Part shown: positions 10,154 to 17,510 of the stretch, piece by piece | Layout: each line of letters opens with the position of its first letter | How positions within the stretch are numbered: position 1 is the first letter of the stretch | Assembly (NCBI GenBank): GCA_019695035.1 | Contig: JAIBAU010000006.1 | Location: 1 to 34,816 of the forward strand | Direction of reading: 5' to 3' | Length of the DNA: 34,816 bases | Origin: Caulobacteraceae bacterium | GTDB lineage: Bacteria > Pseudomonadota > Alphaproteobacteria > Caulobacterales > Caulobacteraceae | Program-made: the position numbers and the translations under genes | The notes under the pieces: model-generated | The model's database searches: none | The model's input: only the letters and a program-made list of their open reading frames with translations | Told to the model about the DNA's origin: nothing

Positions 10154-10600
10154 TTAGGACCAGACCAGGCTGAGAGTGACTTGGGCGAGGATGAACAGAT
10201 ACGCCAGGCCCGAAAGCCACAGCGAGAGGGTGAAGCGGATGGTGCGGGTGCGCACCAGGTTCAGCCCGTGGGCGGCGACCGCCTCGCGGCTGGTGCGCTC
10301 GGGCGTGGCGCGCGGGGCGAACAGCCAGAGACAGGTGCAGAGCAGGCCCACCGCCAGCACCAGCTGGATCATGGCCAGGGCGCCGATCAGGCCCAGCCCC
10401 GGCTTCTCCGAAAGATAGAGCGCCAGCGCCGCGAAAATGGAGTCGGCGGTCATCAGGCCGACGGCGCGGTCGGAGATCCGGTCCAGCGTCGCCTGGCAGT
10501 GCTCGCACACCCCCGCGTGCCCGCCGCGCTCGCCGAGCAGGGCCTCGTCATAGGCCGCGCGGTCGGCCGGATGGGCCGGCACGCCGAGCAGCGCCGTCAT
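10154..10600 (-). CDS. Small membrane protein with CxxC motif, between pheS and pheT
   Basis: This 148-residue protein is not confidently recognised. A soluble N-terminus carries C32-E-H-C35, a possible zinc or redox pair. It leads into [20 protein letters not shown], which continues into a hydrophobic segment (46-63). Further membrane segments lie at about 71-94 and 121-146. The pattern of a short helix with an Asp-Arg/Lys-Ala step entering the first TM helix recalls the Pycsar-effector-type TM domains, but this comes from memory of the pattern only. The ATG at 10600 lies 20 bases after the pheS stop, and an in-frame GTG at 10618 lies nearer to it. The gene ends 4 bases before pheT, so it is in the operon. 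A role in membrane stress or an unrelated housekeeping role are both open. Confidence 0.75.
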   Translation of the reverse strand: MTALLGVPAHPADRAAYDEALLGERGGHAGVCEHCQATLDRISDRAVGLMTADSIFAALALYLSEKPGLGLIGALAMIQLVLAVGLLCTCLWLFAPRATPERTSREAVAAHGLNLVRTRTIRFTLSLWLSGLAYLFILAQVTLSLVWS

Positions 10601-10620
10601 GATGGGCGCGCGGGCCACGG

Positions 10621-11694
10621 TCAGCTGAGCCCGCTGGACGCGTTGGGGGCCTGGAAGGCGCTGAAGCCGTAGTGCTCGAGCCAGCGCACGTCGCCGGCGA
10701 ACATGTCGCGCAGATCCGGCGGGCCGTACTTCAGCATGGCCAGGCGATCGACGCCCATGCCCCAGGCGAAGCCCTGGTACTCGTCCGGATCGATGCCGCA
10801 CTGGCGCAGCACGTTGGGGTGCACCATCCCGCAGCCCAGCACCTCCAGCCAGTCGTCGCCCTGGCCCACGCGCACCTCGCCGCCCGAGCGGTCGCAGCGC
10901 ACGTCCAGTTCGGCCGACGGCTCGGTGAAGGGAAAGTGGTGCGGGCGGAAGCGGGTGGTCACCGCGTCGGTCTCGAAGAAGCGGGCGATGAACTGCTCCA
11001 GCGTCCACTTCAGGTGGCCCATGTGGATGCCCTTGTCGATCACCAGGCCTTCGATCTGGTGGAACATGGGGGTGTGGGTCTGGTCGCTGTCCTTCCGGAA
11101 CACCCGGCCGGGCGCGATGATGCGGATCGGCGGCTTCTGGCTGACCATGGTCCGCACCTGGACCGGCGAAGTGTGGGTGCGCAGCAGCTTGCGTTCGCCC
11201 GTCTCGCCCGGCGCGAAGAAGAAGGTGTCGTGCATCTCCCGCGCCGGGTGCTTGGGCGGGAAGTTCAGCGCCGTGAAGTTGTGCCAGTCATCCTCGATAT
11301 CGGGCCCCTCGGCGACGGCGAAGCCCATCTGGGCGAAGATCTCGATCAGCTCGTCCATGACCTGCAGGGTCGGATGCACCGAGCCCTTGCGGCGCGCGGG
11401 CGCGGGCAGGGACAGGTCGACCTGTTCGGAGGCGAGGCGGGCGTTCAGGGCGTCGTCGTCCAGGCGCGCCTTGCGGGCGGCGAGCGCCGTCGAGACGCGG
11501 TCGCGCAGGCCGTTGATCAGCGGGCCCTTCACCTGCCGCTCTTCAGGAGTCATGGCGCCCATGCCCTTGAGCAGGGCGGAGACCGAGCCCTGCTTGCCGA
11601 GGGCGGAGACGCGCACGGCCTCCAGCGCCTCGGGCGTGTCCGCGGCGGCGATGGCGGAGGTCAGTTCGGCTTCAAGTCGGGCGAGGTCGGTCAT
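10621..11694 (-). CDS. pheS: Phenylalanine-tRNA ligase alpha subunit
   Basis: This 357-residue class II synthetase subunit has an N-terminal coiled-coil (about 1-90) that contacts tRNA-Phe. The catalytic domain shows [64 protein letters not shown] (motif 2 region), [10 protein letters not shown] and the motif 3 segment [17 protein letters not shown]. The start at 11694 ([15 protein letters not shown]) follows GGAAAGAAG and fits homologues. The open frame runs on to 11790 but without homologue-like sequence. It heads the operon pheS - membrane protein - pheT - yqhA. No leader peptide or T-box-like attenuator was recognised upstream. Confidence 0.98.
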   Translation of the reverse strand: MTDLARLEAELTSAIAAADTPEALEAVRVSALGKQGSVSALLKGMGAMTPEERQVKGPLINGLRDRVSTALAARKARLDDDALNARLASEQVDLSLPAPARRKGSVHPTLQVMDELIEIFAQMGFAVAEGPDIEDDWHNFTALNFPPKHPAREMHDTFFFAPGETGERKLLRTHTSPVQVRTMVSQKPPIRIIAPGRVFRKDSDQTHTPMFHQIEGLVIDKGIHMGHLKWTLEQFIARFFETDAVTTRFRPHHFPFTEPSAELDVRCDRSGGEVRVGQGDDWLEVLGCGMVHPNVLRQCGIDPDEYQGFAWGMGVDRLAMLKYGPPDLRDMFAGDVRWLEHYGFSAFQAPNASSGLS

Positions 11695-11837
11695 GCGCTT
11701 CTTTCCGGGCCGGGCTTTCCTAAGGGAACAAGGCGATCCGGCCAAGGGCCGTGCTCGGATCGGCCGCCCCCTGTGGTCACGCCGCCGCAAGCGGAGCCGT
11801 TAGCGCCGGATTCACCGTGCCCGTGAGCCCTTCGTCA

Positions 11838-12434
11838 ATGTTGAGCGTTCAACCTGCTCGGGTACGCAAGGAGCATCCGGGCTTGCTCAGGATCCGCCGA
11901 ACCTGGTTCAGCCTCCATGGCTGCATGTCGCGGCGCAAGTTCGTGCTGGCGGAGTTGGCCCTGGCGGCGCTGCTGCTGCTGCTCGGCCCGCTGGCGGTGC
12001 TGGCCTTCGCGGCCGCGGCCGGGGCGATCGGTCTCCACGAAGGCACGCCCCTGTTCGAACGCACCGCGACCCTGGCGGCGCTGGCGGCCGGAGCCCCGCT
12101 GCTGTGGGCCGCCGCCGCTCCGATGGTGAAGCGCTGCCGCGACGCCGGCCTGCCGCCCGCCGCCCTGCTGGGCGCGGTGTTCCTGATGCCGAGCCTTGAC
12201 CGCATGCTGCTGGTCCCGGCCTTCGCCGCGCGGCTGCCGGGGCCGCTGGATTTCATGACCCCGATCGCCGGCGCCTTGATCGCCTCGGCATGGGTGCTGA
12301 TGGTCGTCATGCCCAACCGCTACGTGGTGCGCGACGCACCGTTGCGGGCGGCCGAAAAGGCGGCGCGCCGTGCGGCCCGGGCGGCGGCGGCGGGACCCCG
12401 GCCGCCGGCCGGACCCTGGGGCGCGCGCCGCTAG
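11838..12434 (+). CDS. DUF805-like membrane protein
   Basis: The reading frame gives 198 residues from the ATG at 11838. DUF805 hallmarks are WFSLHGCMSRRKFVLAELAL (aromatic residue, then the Ser-Arg-Arg/Lys motif before TM1), the loop motif MVKRCRDAGLPPAALLGAVF, and the end VVMPNRYVVRDAP. Four hydrophobic segments are visible. The C-terminal tail is Ala/Arg/Pro-rich. The start is uncertain, because the frame is open back to 11751 and no good ribosome-binding site precedes either choice. It sits on the opposite strand between the rplT terminator and pheS, splitting a gene order (rpmI-rplT-pheS-pheT) that is contiguous in many bacteria. Function unknown. Confidence 0.8.
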   Translation: MLSVQPARVRKEHPGLLRIRRTWFSLHGCMSRRKFVLAELALAALLLLLGPLAVLAFAAAAGAIGLHEGTPLFERTATLAALAAGAPLLWAAAAPMVKRCRDAGLPPAALLGAVFLMPSLDRMLLVPAFAARLPGPLDFMTPIAGALIASAWVLMVVMPNRYVVRDAPLRAAEKAARRAARAAAAGPRPPAGPWGARR

Positions 12435-12437
12435 GCC

Positions 12438-12453
12438 CATGTTTCACGTGAAA
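12438..12453. other. parS-type ParB-binding site
   Basis: TGTTTCACGTGAAACA at 12438-12453 is a perfect 16-bp palindrome. It matches the bacterial chromosomal parS consensus (TGTTNCACGTGAAACA) at every defined position. It lies 4 bases after the DUF805 stop in a short gene-free stretch, as parS sites often do. Scanning the other CACGTG sites in the window showed none with the flanking bases. parS sites are bound by ParB and usually cluster near the replication origin. No parAB, dnaA or gid genes lie in the window, so distance to the origin cannot be judged. Confidence 0.82.
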
Positions 12454-12601
12454 CACGACCGCGCTTGACGTAGTACATTGAAAAAGCGGTGAAAAACTCG
12501 GAGTAATCACCCGATTTGCGGGGCGATCGGCTCGATTTTCCGGCGCGAGGAACCGCTTTTCCGGTCGCTTGAACCGGTTTCCCGGCGCCCCTTTCGCGCA
12601 A

Positions 12602-12633
12602 CAAAAAAAACGCCTCCGGTCTCCCGGAGGCGT
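12602..12633 (-). terminator. Intrinsic terminator of rpmI-rplT
   Basis: On the minus strand a 10-bp stem (12624-12633 paired with 12610-12619, ACGCCTCCGG with CCGGAGGCGT) closes a four-base loop and is followed by eight to nine consecutive T (the A-tract at 12602-12610 on the plus strand). This is a textbook rho-independent terminator, 34 bases after the rplT stop. Confidence 0.95.
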
Positions 12634-12666
12634 CTTCGATTTCGTCAGACCTCGGCGGCGCCGAAA

Positions 12667-13041
12667 TCAGGCGGCCTTGGCGGCCTTCTCGACGGCGGCG
12701 CGGACGGCCGCGGCGACGGCCTTGAAGCCGGCCTCGTCGTTGCCGGCCATGTCGGCCAGGACCTTACGGTCGAGGTCGATCCCGGCCAGGTTCAGGCCGT
12801 GGATGAACTGCGAGTAGGTGAAGCCCTCCAGGCGGGCCGCGGCGTTGATGCGCTGGATCCACAGGGCGCGGAACGAGCGCTTCTTGTTCCGACGGTCGCG
12901 GTAGGCGTACTGACCGGCCTTGTCCACAGCGGCCTTGGCCGTGCGGATGGTGTTCTTGCGGCGGCCGTAGAAGCCCTTGGCTTGCTCCAGGACCTTCTTG
13001 TGACGGGCGTGGGACGTAACGCCCCGTTTGACGCGTGCCAT
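12667..13041 (-). CDS. rplT: 50S ribosomal protein L20 (bL20)
   Basis: This 124-residue protein begins [20 protein letters not shown] and contains [33 protein letters not shown] and [20 protein letters not shown]. These are characteristic of bL20, which binds 23S rRNA early in large-subunit assembly. It follows rpmI by 32 bases and ends at an intrinsic terminator. In several bacteria L20 represses its own operon through the leader RNA. Unlike E. coli, infC is not in this operon but lies about 7.4 kb away on the same strand. Confidence 0.99.
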   Translation of the reverse strand: MARVKRGVTSHARHKKVLEQAKGFYGRRKNTIRTAKAAVDKAGQYAYRDRRNKKRSFRALWIQRINAAARLEGFTYSQFIHGLNLAGIDLDRKVLADMAGNDEAGFKAVAAAVRAAVEKAAKAA

Positions 13042-13073
13042 TGTTCTATTTCCTCAAAATGTCCTGTTCGCGA

Positions 13074-13271
13074 TCAGCCGTACGGCATCCAGCCCTTGAT
13101 GATGCGGGCGTCTGCGTCCGCCATCACCTTGGTGCCCCGGTTGGAGCGGATGTACTTGCTGTTGTGGGAGAGCAGGCGGTGCCGCTTGCCCGCCACGCCG
13201 GCCTTGATCTTGCCGGTCGCGGTCATTTTGAAGCGCTTCTTGGCGCCCGACTTCGTCTTCAGTTTCGGCAT
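13074..13271 (-). CDS. rpmI: 50S ribosomal protein L35 (bL35)
   Basis: This 65-residue protein begins [20 protein letters not shown] and has [19 protein letters not shown], the standard bL35 sequence and length. It is the first gene of rpmI-rplT. No strong Shine-Dalgarno precedes the ATG. Instead, the bases just upstream form a small hairpin, CGGGG (13279-13283) with CCCCG (13292-13296), that could influence initiation. Autogenous control by L20 through this leader is possible but not shown. Confidence 0.98.
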   Translation of the reverse strand: MPKLKTKSGAKKRFKMTATGKIKAGVAGKRHRLLSHNSKYIRSNRGTKVMADADARIIKGWMPYG

Positions 13272-13351
13272 TTCAACGCGGGGTCTTTAGGCCCCGTCCT
13301 CTGGATAGATTGAGAACCGCCAAGGCATGCCATGTGGCCCGGCGGCTCCGA

Positions 13352-13389
13352 AGGGCGGCTTCCATAGGGGAAAACCGCCCTCCGGGCAA
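13352..13389 (-). promoter_or_regulatory. Promoter of rpmI-rplT with embedded inverted repeat
   Basis: On the minus strand TTGCCC (13389-13384) and TATGGA (13366-13361) are spaced by 17 bases, which would start a leader of about 80 bases before rpmI. The promoter is overlapped by an inverted repeat, AGGGCGG (13381-13375) and CCGCCCT (13358-13352), extended by a TTCC/GGAA inner pairing. The repeat could be a regulator site, or could end transcripts of the upstream S9 peptidase gene. Hexamers and repeat are seen directly. The activity is inferred. Confidence 0.5.
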
Positions 13390-13427
13390 GTCTTGGGCTG
13401 CTCTTCGGCGCGCCGCCCGGCCCCGGC

Positions 13428-15401
13428 TCAGGGGTAGGGCGGGTTGTTGGCCTCAAGGAAGCGGATGGATTCCTGGAGCATGCGGGTGCGGGTGGCGCCG
13501 GTGGAGAGCCAGTGGTCCTCGCCCTCAAGGCGCACCACGGTGACCGGCTTGCCGGCGCGGCGCATGGCCGCCTCCATCAGGTCGGTCTGCTTCATGGGCA
13601 CCACGGTGTCGTTGACGCCGTGCATCAGCAGCAGCGGAACGGTGATGCGGTCCACGTGGCGGGCGGCCGAGACCTCGTCCAGGCCGGTGTCGCCGATGCG
13701 GCTGGCGCCCATGTTCTGCTTCCAGTAGCGGCCGGTCGGGGTGTCGGCCGAGTTGGACTCGCCGTTGGCCCAGAAGATCATGGCGCGCATGTCGTAGACG
13801 CCCGCTCCGGCGGCCGAGCAGCGGTAGACACCCGGGTCGAGAGCGACGGCGGCGGCGGCGGCGTAGCCGCCGTAGGACCAGCCGGTGATGCAGACGCGCC
13901 GGGGATCGATGATGCCCTGGGCGGCGAGGTAGCGCACGCCGTCGGACAGGTCGGTCTGCATCTTCTTGCCCCACTGGCCGTAGCCGGCGGCCATGTGCGC
14001 CTCGCCGAAGCCGCTGGAGCCGCGGAACTGGGGCTGCAGGACCGCGTAGCCGCGCGAGGCCAGGGCCTGGCTCCACCAGTCGAAGCCCGGCTCGTCGCGC
14101 GAGGCGGGCCCGCCGTGGGGCAGGACGATGAGCGGCAGGTTGCGCGGGTCGCGGCCGCGCGGCAGCGTCAGGTAGGCCGGAATGTCCAGGCCGTCGGCCG
14201 CCTTGTAGGTGATCCAGCGACGCTCGTTGACGGCCGAGCCCGGGACGCCCGGATAGGCCGAGCCCACCTTGATGGCCTTGCCGGCGGCGACGTCGATCAG
14301 CAGGAAGGTGCCGGAATCGTTGTCGCCCTCGGTGCGCACCACGATCTTCGAGTAGTCGGGCGTGCGGCTCTGCACGAAGAAGAAGCCGTTGGTGAAGCTG
14401 GCCTCCAGCGTCGCCCAGGCCCGCGCCGCGGCCTCGTCGGTGTAGATCCGCTCGTAGGCGTTGCCGCGCATGCCGCCGAAGCCGAGCAGGCGGCCGGTGA
14501 CGTCGTCGTAGATGGGATCCATCTGCAGGCCGCCGGGGAAGGTCAGCTTCTTCTTGGCGCCGTCGGCCAGCGACAGCTCCCAGAGCTCCTCGTCCTTGTC
14601 GACGCCGACCGGGACGCTGATGATGACGGTGCCCGGCCGACGGCCGGCGCCCAGCAGCGAGGGCCAGCTGACCACGCCGCGACCGCCGTCCCAGTTGAAG
14701 ACCTCGCGGCGGTTCACGCCATCGAAGGCGACCACTCGGAAGCGGCCCAGGTCGAAATCGATCTCGGAGTCGGCGTAGACCCGCGCATTCTCGTCCAGCA
14801 GGCCGCCGGTGTAGTTGCGCAGGAACGGCGTGGCCCGGCCGTTGTCCGGGTCGATCCGGAACAGCAGGTTGTCGCCGCTCTTGGCGGCGGTCACCAGCAT
14901 GGTGCGCTTGCCGTCGATCTCACGCACGTAATAGCTGGAGAACAGGTTGTAGACGGTGTCGTCCCCGGTGCGGCTCGAGCTGACGCCGCGCGCCGAGTCC
15001 AGCACGTTGGCGAACTGGCGGGTGTCGACGTTGTAGATCTGGCCGTTGAAGGCCTCGATCAGATCACCGAACTCGGAGAACTTGTCGGTCGTGGTCGACC
15101 GGACGATGACGATGTGGCTGCTGTCGAGCCAGCTGATGTAGCGGATCTTGGCGCTGCCCAGTTCGACGTTGGCCAGGTCCTGGCCGTTCAGGCCCTTGAC
15201 CCCCAGGCGGCGGTGCTCGCCGACCTGGCCGATGAAGGCGAGGCGCTGGCCGTCGGGGGAGATGATCACCTGGTCGAGGCCCGGCAGCTGACCGTAGGCC
15301 TCGATCGGCGGCGGCGGAGTCGTGGGCTGTGAGGCGGCGACGCTCCCGACCATGGCGATGGTCAGGGCGGCGCCCGCGGCGGCGAGCATCTTCTTCAGCA
15401 T
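13428..15401 (-). CDS. Secreted S9-family (prolyl oligopeptidase-like) serine peptidase
   Basis: This 657-residue protein has a signal peptide (MLKKMLAAAG to about VAASQ, residue 25). An N-terminal beta-propeller-like region with repeated SPDGQRLAF-type WD40/PD40 elements follows. The C-terminal alpha/beta-hydrolase has the nucleophile S509 in GWSYGGYAA, the acid D598 in HGVNDTVVP and the histidine H630 in EGEDHWLS, with the oxyanion-side motif LPHGGPASRDE. It resembles the acylaminoacyl-peptidase/dipeptidyl-peptidase branch and probably cleaves short peptides in the periplasm. An SD-like AGAGGGAT precedes the ATG. It is upstream of rpmI on the same strand, but rpmI appears to have its own promoter. 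Confidence 0.93.
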   Translation of the reverse strand: MLKKMLAAAGAALTIAMVGSVAASQPTTPPPPIEAYGQLPGLDQVIISPDGQRLAFIGQVGEHRRLGVKGLNGQDLANVELGSAKIRYISWLDSSHIVIVRSTTTDKFSEFGDLIEAFNGQIYNVDTRQFANVLDSARGVSSSRTGDDTVYNLFSSYYVREIDGKRTMLVTAAKSGDNLLFRIDPDNGRATPFLRNYTGGLLDENARVYADSEIDFDLGRFRVVAFDGVNRREVFNWDGGRGVVSWPSLLGAGRRPGTVIISVPVGVDKDEELWELSLADGAKKKLTFPGGLQMDPIYDDVTGRLLGFGGMRGNAYERIYTDEAAARAWATLEASFTNGFFFVQSRTPDYSKIVVRTEGDNDSGTFLLIDVAAGKAIKVGSAYPGVPGSAVNERRWITYKAADGLDIPAYLTLPRGRDPRNLPLIVLPHGGPASRDEPGFDWWSQALASRGYAVLQPQFRGSSGFGEAHMAAGYGQWGKKMQTDLSDGVRYLAAQGIIDPRRVCITGWSYGGYAAAAAVALDPGVYRCSAAGAGVYDMRAMIFWANGESNSADTPTGRYWKQNMGASRIGDTGLDEVSAARHVDRITVPLLLMHGVNDTVVPMKQTDLMEAAMRRAGKPVTVVRLEGEDHWLSTGATRTRMLQESIRFLEANNPPYP

Positions 15402-15515
15402 GGATCCCTCTCGGCCCTCGATCCGGGCTCTTCCTCGGGCGCGAAAATGCCCCGGCGGTAAAGGCTTTGCAATCTGCGGGCGAACGGCGTGACGCGACAG
15501 AAGGTAGCGTTGCGG

Positions 15516-16805
15516 TCAGGCTCCCGCCGGCGCCGCGGCCTCCTCGCGGGCGCGCCTGGCCGCCTCGTAGGCCCGCCCCGCCCGCACCGCCATCAGGGCG
15601 GCCGGGATGGTCAGCAGACCCCCGACCAGGAACGGCCAGTTGTGGCCGAGCCCGTCGTAGAGAAAGCCCGCGACCAGCGGCCCGAAGATCCGCGCCGAGG
15701 AACTGGAGGCCATGTTCAGCCCCAGCATGGCCCCCTGCCGGTCGGGCGCGACGCTGCGCGAGATGATGGCGGTGATGTTGGGCATGGCCAGGCTCATGCC
15801 GCAGGCCCCGAAGGCCATCACCACCGGCACCAGCCAGCCGTGGCCGATGGTCCATGTCCCCAGCGGGCCCATCGGCACGTCGAAGGCGGGCGACCAGGCC
15901 GGCGGGATCAGGACCTGGGCGATCAGGGACGCGCCGAACAGCAGCATGCCCGCGGTCAGCACCCGGATCTCGCCGAAGGCCCGCGCCAGGCGGCCGGTGA
16001 AGATCCCCTGGTTCAGGGCCGAGACCACGCCGATGACCATGAAGCTCAGGCCCAGCTCCAGCTCGCCCCAGCCGTATCGCGCCTTGGCCCAGAGGCCGAA
16101 GCTGGACTCCATGCCCGAGAACCCCGCCATGTAGATCAGGGTTACGAGCAGCACGCGGCTGATCACCGGGCTCGACACCGCCTCGCGGATCCCGGCCAGG
16201 AAGGGCGGGCGCGGGGCGGCCGGATCGGCGCGTTCGCGGCTCTCGCGCAGGAAGACGATGACGCCCAGCGCCGCCAGGGCGGACATGGCGCAGGCGGCGA
16301 AGATGGGCGCGCGGATGCCGAGGGCGTGGGCCAGCAGCCCGCCCATGGCGGGTCCCACGATGAAGCCCAGGCCGAAGGCGGCGCCGATGAAGCCCATCCG
16401 CCCCGCGCGCTCGGCCGGCGGGGTGACGTCGGCGACATAGCCCTGGATGGTGGAGATGTTGCCCGCCACGAGGCCGGTGTAGAGCCGCACCGCCACCGCC
16501 GCCCAGATGTTGGGCACGAAGGCCAGGGCCAGGTAGCCGATGGCGTTGAGCACCAGGGTGGCCAGCAGCACCGGCTTGCGCCCGATGCGGTCCGACAGGC
16601 GGCCCCAGAAGGGCTCGGCGAAGAACTGGCCGAGCGAATAGGCCGAGAACATCAGCATCACCTGCCAGGCCTCGGCGTGCAGGCTGTCGGCGAAGAAGGG
16701 CAGGAGCGGCAGCACCAGGCCGAATCCGACCAGGTTCAGGAATACGGTCCCGAAGAGGACGGCGAGGGCGGGTCCGGAGGCGCGGCTGGCGGCTGGAGTC
16801 GACAT
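15516..16805 (-). CDS. MFS drug/multi-solute exporter (TetA-like)
   Basis: This 429-residue protein has about twelve hydrophobic segments. The first is VLFGTVFLNLVGFGLVLPLL, as in DHA1 transporters. Motif A, GRLSDRIGRKP, is at residues 68-78. Other family features are RLYTGLVAGNISTIQGYVAD and GFIGAAFGLGFIVGPAMGG (motif C-like) in TM4-TM5. These place it in the TetA/DHA1 type of proton-driven exporters. The substrate cannot be told from sequence. It lies 77 bases downstream of a PadR regulator on the same strand, a frequent pairing in which the regulator responds to the exported compound. Confidence 0.9.
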   Translation of the reverse strand: MSTPAASRASGPALAVLFGTVFLNLVGFGLVLPLLPFFADSLHAEAWQVMLMFSAYSLGQFFAEPFWGRLSDRIGRKPVLLATLVLNAIGYLALAFVPNIWAAVAVRLYTGLVAGNISTIQGYVADVTPPAERAGRMGFIGAAFGLGFIVGPAMGGLLAHALGIRAPIFAACAMSALAALGVIVFLRESRERADPAAPRPPFLAGIREAVSSPVISRVLLVTLIYMAGFSGMESSFGLWAKARYGWGELELGLSFMVIGVVSALNQGIFTGRLARAFGEIRVLTAGMLLFGASLIAQVLIPPAWSPAFDVPMGPLGTWTIGHGWLVPVVMAFGACGMSLAMPNITAIISRSVAPDRQGAMLGLNMASSSSARIFGPLVAGFLYDGLGHNWPFLVGGLLTIPAALMAVRAGRAYEAARRAREEAAAPAGA

Positions 16806-16882
16806 GTCCGACCCTTAGCGGGGCCCGGCGCGAGCGGATAGGGCGCCGCGGCCATCGTACGACCCGGGACGACCGGACGCCC

Positions 16883-17452
16883 TCAGGCGAGCGTGGCCAG
16901 GGCGGCGTCGGGTCCGCCCGCCTCCAGCGCCTCGACCGTCCGCAGCGCCCGCTCCGCCCAGGCCAGTTCCGCCCGGGCCACGCTCAGCAGGCGCTCGGAG
17001 GTCAGCTGGGCGAAGACGCGCTCCTCTCCCGTCGTCCGCTGCGCCAGGGCCTCGGCTTCGGCCTGCACCGACTCGAGGCGTTCGGACGCATGCCGGCGCG
17101 CGGCCTCGAGCAGGGCGCGCACCGACTCGGTGCCAAGGAAGCGCCCGAAGTGAAGCTTGGCCAGAAGCTCGCTGCGGGCGCGCTCCGGCCGCGGCGACCG
17201 GGACAGCCAGGCCAGCAGGGCCGCGCGCCCCGCCGGGGTGATCCGGTATGGCTTGCCCTCACCTCCGCGATCCGCCGCCGCCACCAGCCCCTCGGCCTGC
17301 AGCTCGCGCAGGCCGGGATAGATCTGCCCGAAGCTCTCGCTCCAGAAGGCGCCCAGTTCGGCGCCGACCCACCGCCGCAGGTCGAATCCGGTCAGCGGGC
17401 CCGCGGCGGCCAGCGCCCCCAGGAGCACGAATCGCGTCGTCTTCTCACGCAT
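16883..17452 (-). CDS. PadR-family transcriptional regulator
   Basis: This 189-residue protein has an N-terminal winged helix (about 8-80). It includes LGALAAAGPLTGFDLRRWV, SFGQIYPGLRELQAEGLVAA (recognition helix region) and GKPYRITPAGRAALLAWL (wing). A C-terminal helical dimerisation domain of the Vir/AphA-like kind follows (LHFGRFL to the end). PadR proteins usually repress themselves and a neighbouring gene until a ligand binds. The ATG at 17452 is embedded in an inverted repeat and has no Shine-Dalgarno. It is followed by an MFS exporter, so the pair is probably an efflux unit with its own sensor. Confidence 0.93.
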   Translation of the reverse strand: MREKTTRFVLLGALAAAGPLTGFDLRRWVGAELGAFWSESFGQIYPGLRELQAEGLVAAADRGGEGKPYRITPAGRAALLAWLSRSPRPERARSELLAKLHFGRFLGTESVRALLEAARRHASERLESVQAEAEALAQRTTGEERVFAQLTSERLLSVARAELAWAERALRTVEALEAGGPDAALATLA

Positions 17453-17492
17453 GTATCTAGAAGATACATATCTAAAAGATAGTCAAGCTATC
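17451..17492. promoter_or_regulatory. Overlapping palindromes at the padR start (likely PadR operator and promoter)
   Basis: Three inverted repeats run into one another. ATGTATCT-AGA-AGATACAT at 17451-17469 is perfect and includes the first two bases of the start codon. TATCT-AAA-AGATA is at 17469-17481. GATAG-TCAAG-CTATC is at 17478-17492. The first fits the ATGT...ACAT shape known for PadR-family operators. On the minus strand TTGACT (17486-17481) could be a -35 box placed 34 bases before the ATG, a spacing that fits a leaderless transcript. The stretch is notably AT-rich for this genome. Autorepression by the adjacent PadR is inferred. Confidence 0.72.
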
Positions 17493-17510
17493 CAGCGGCT
17501 TCGGGCCGGT

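Noticed and set aside
11695-11790. An N-terminal extension of PheS
   Set aside because: The extra residues are Arg/Pro-rich, while the ATG at 11694 matches homologues and has a suitable upstream purine-rich site.
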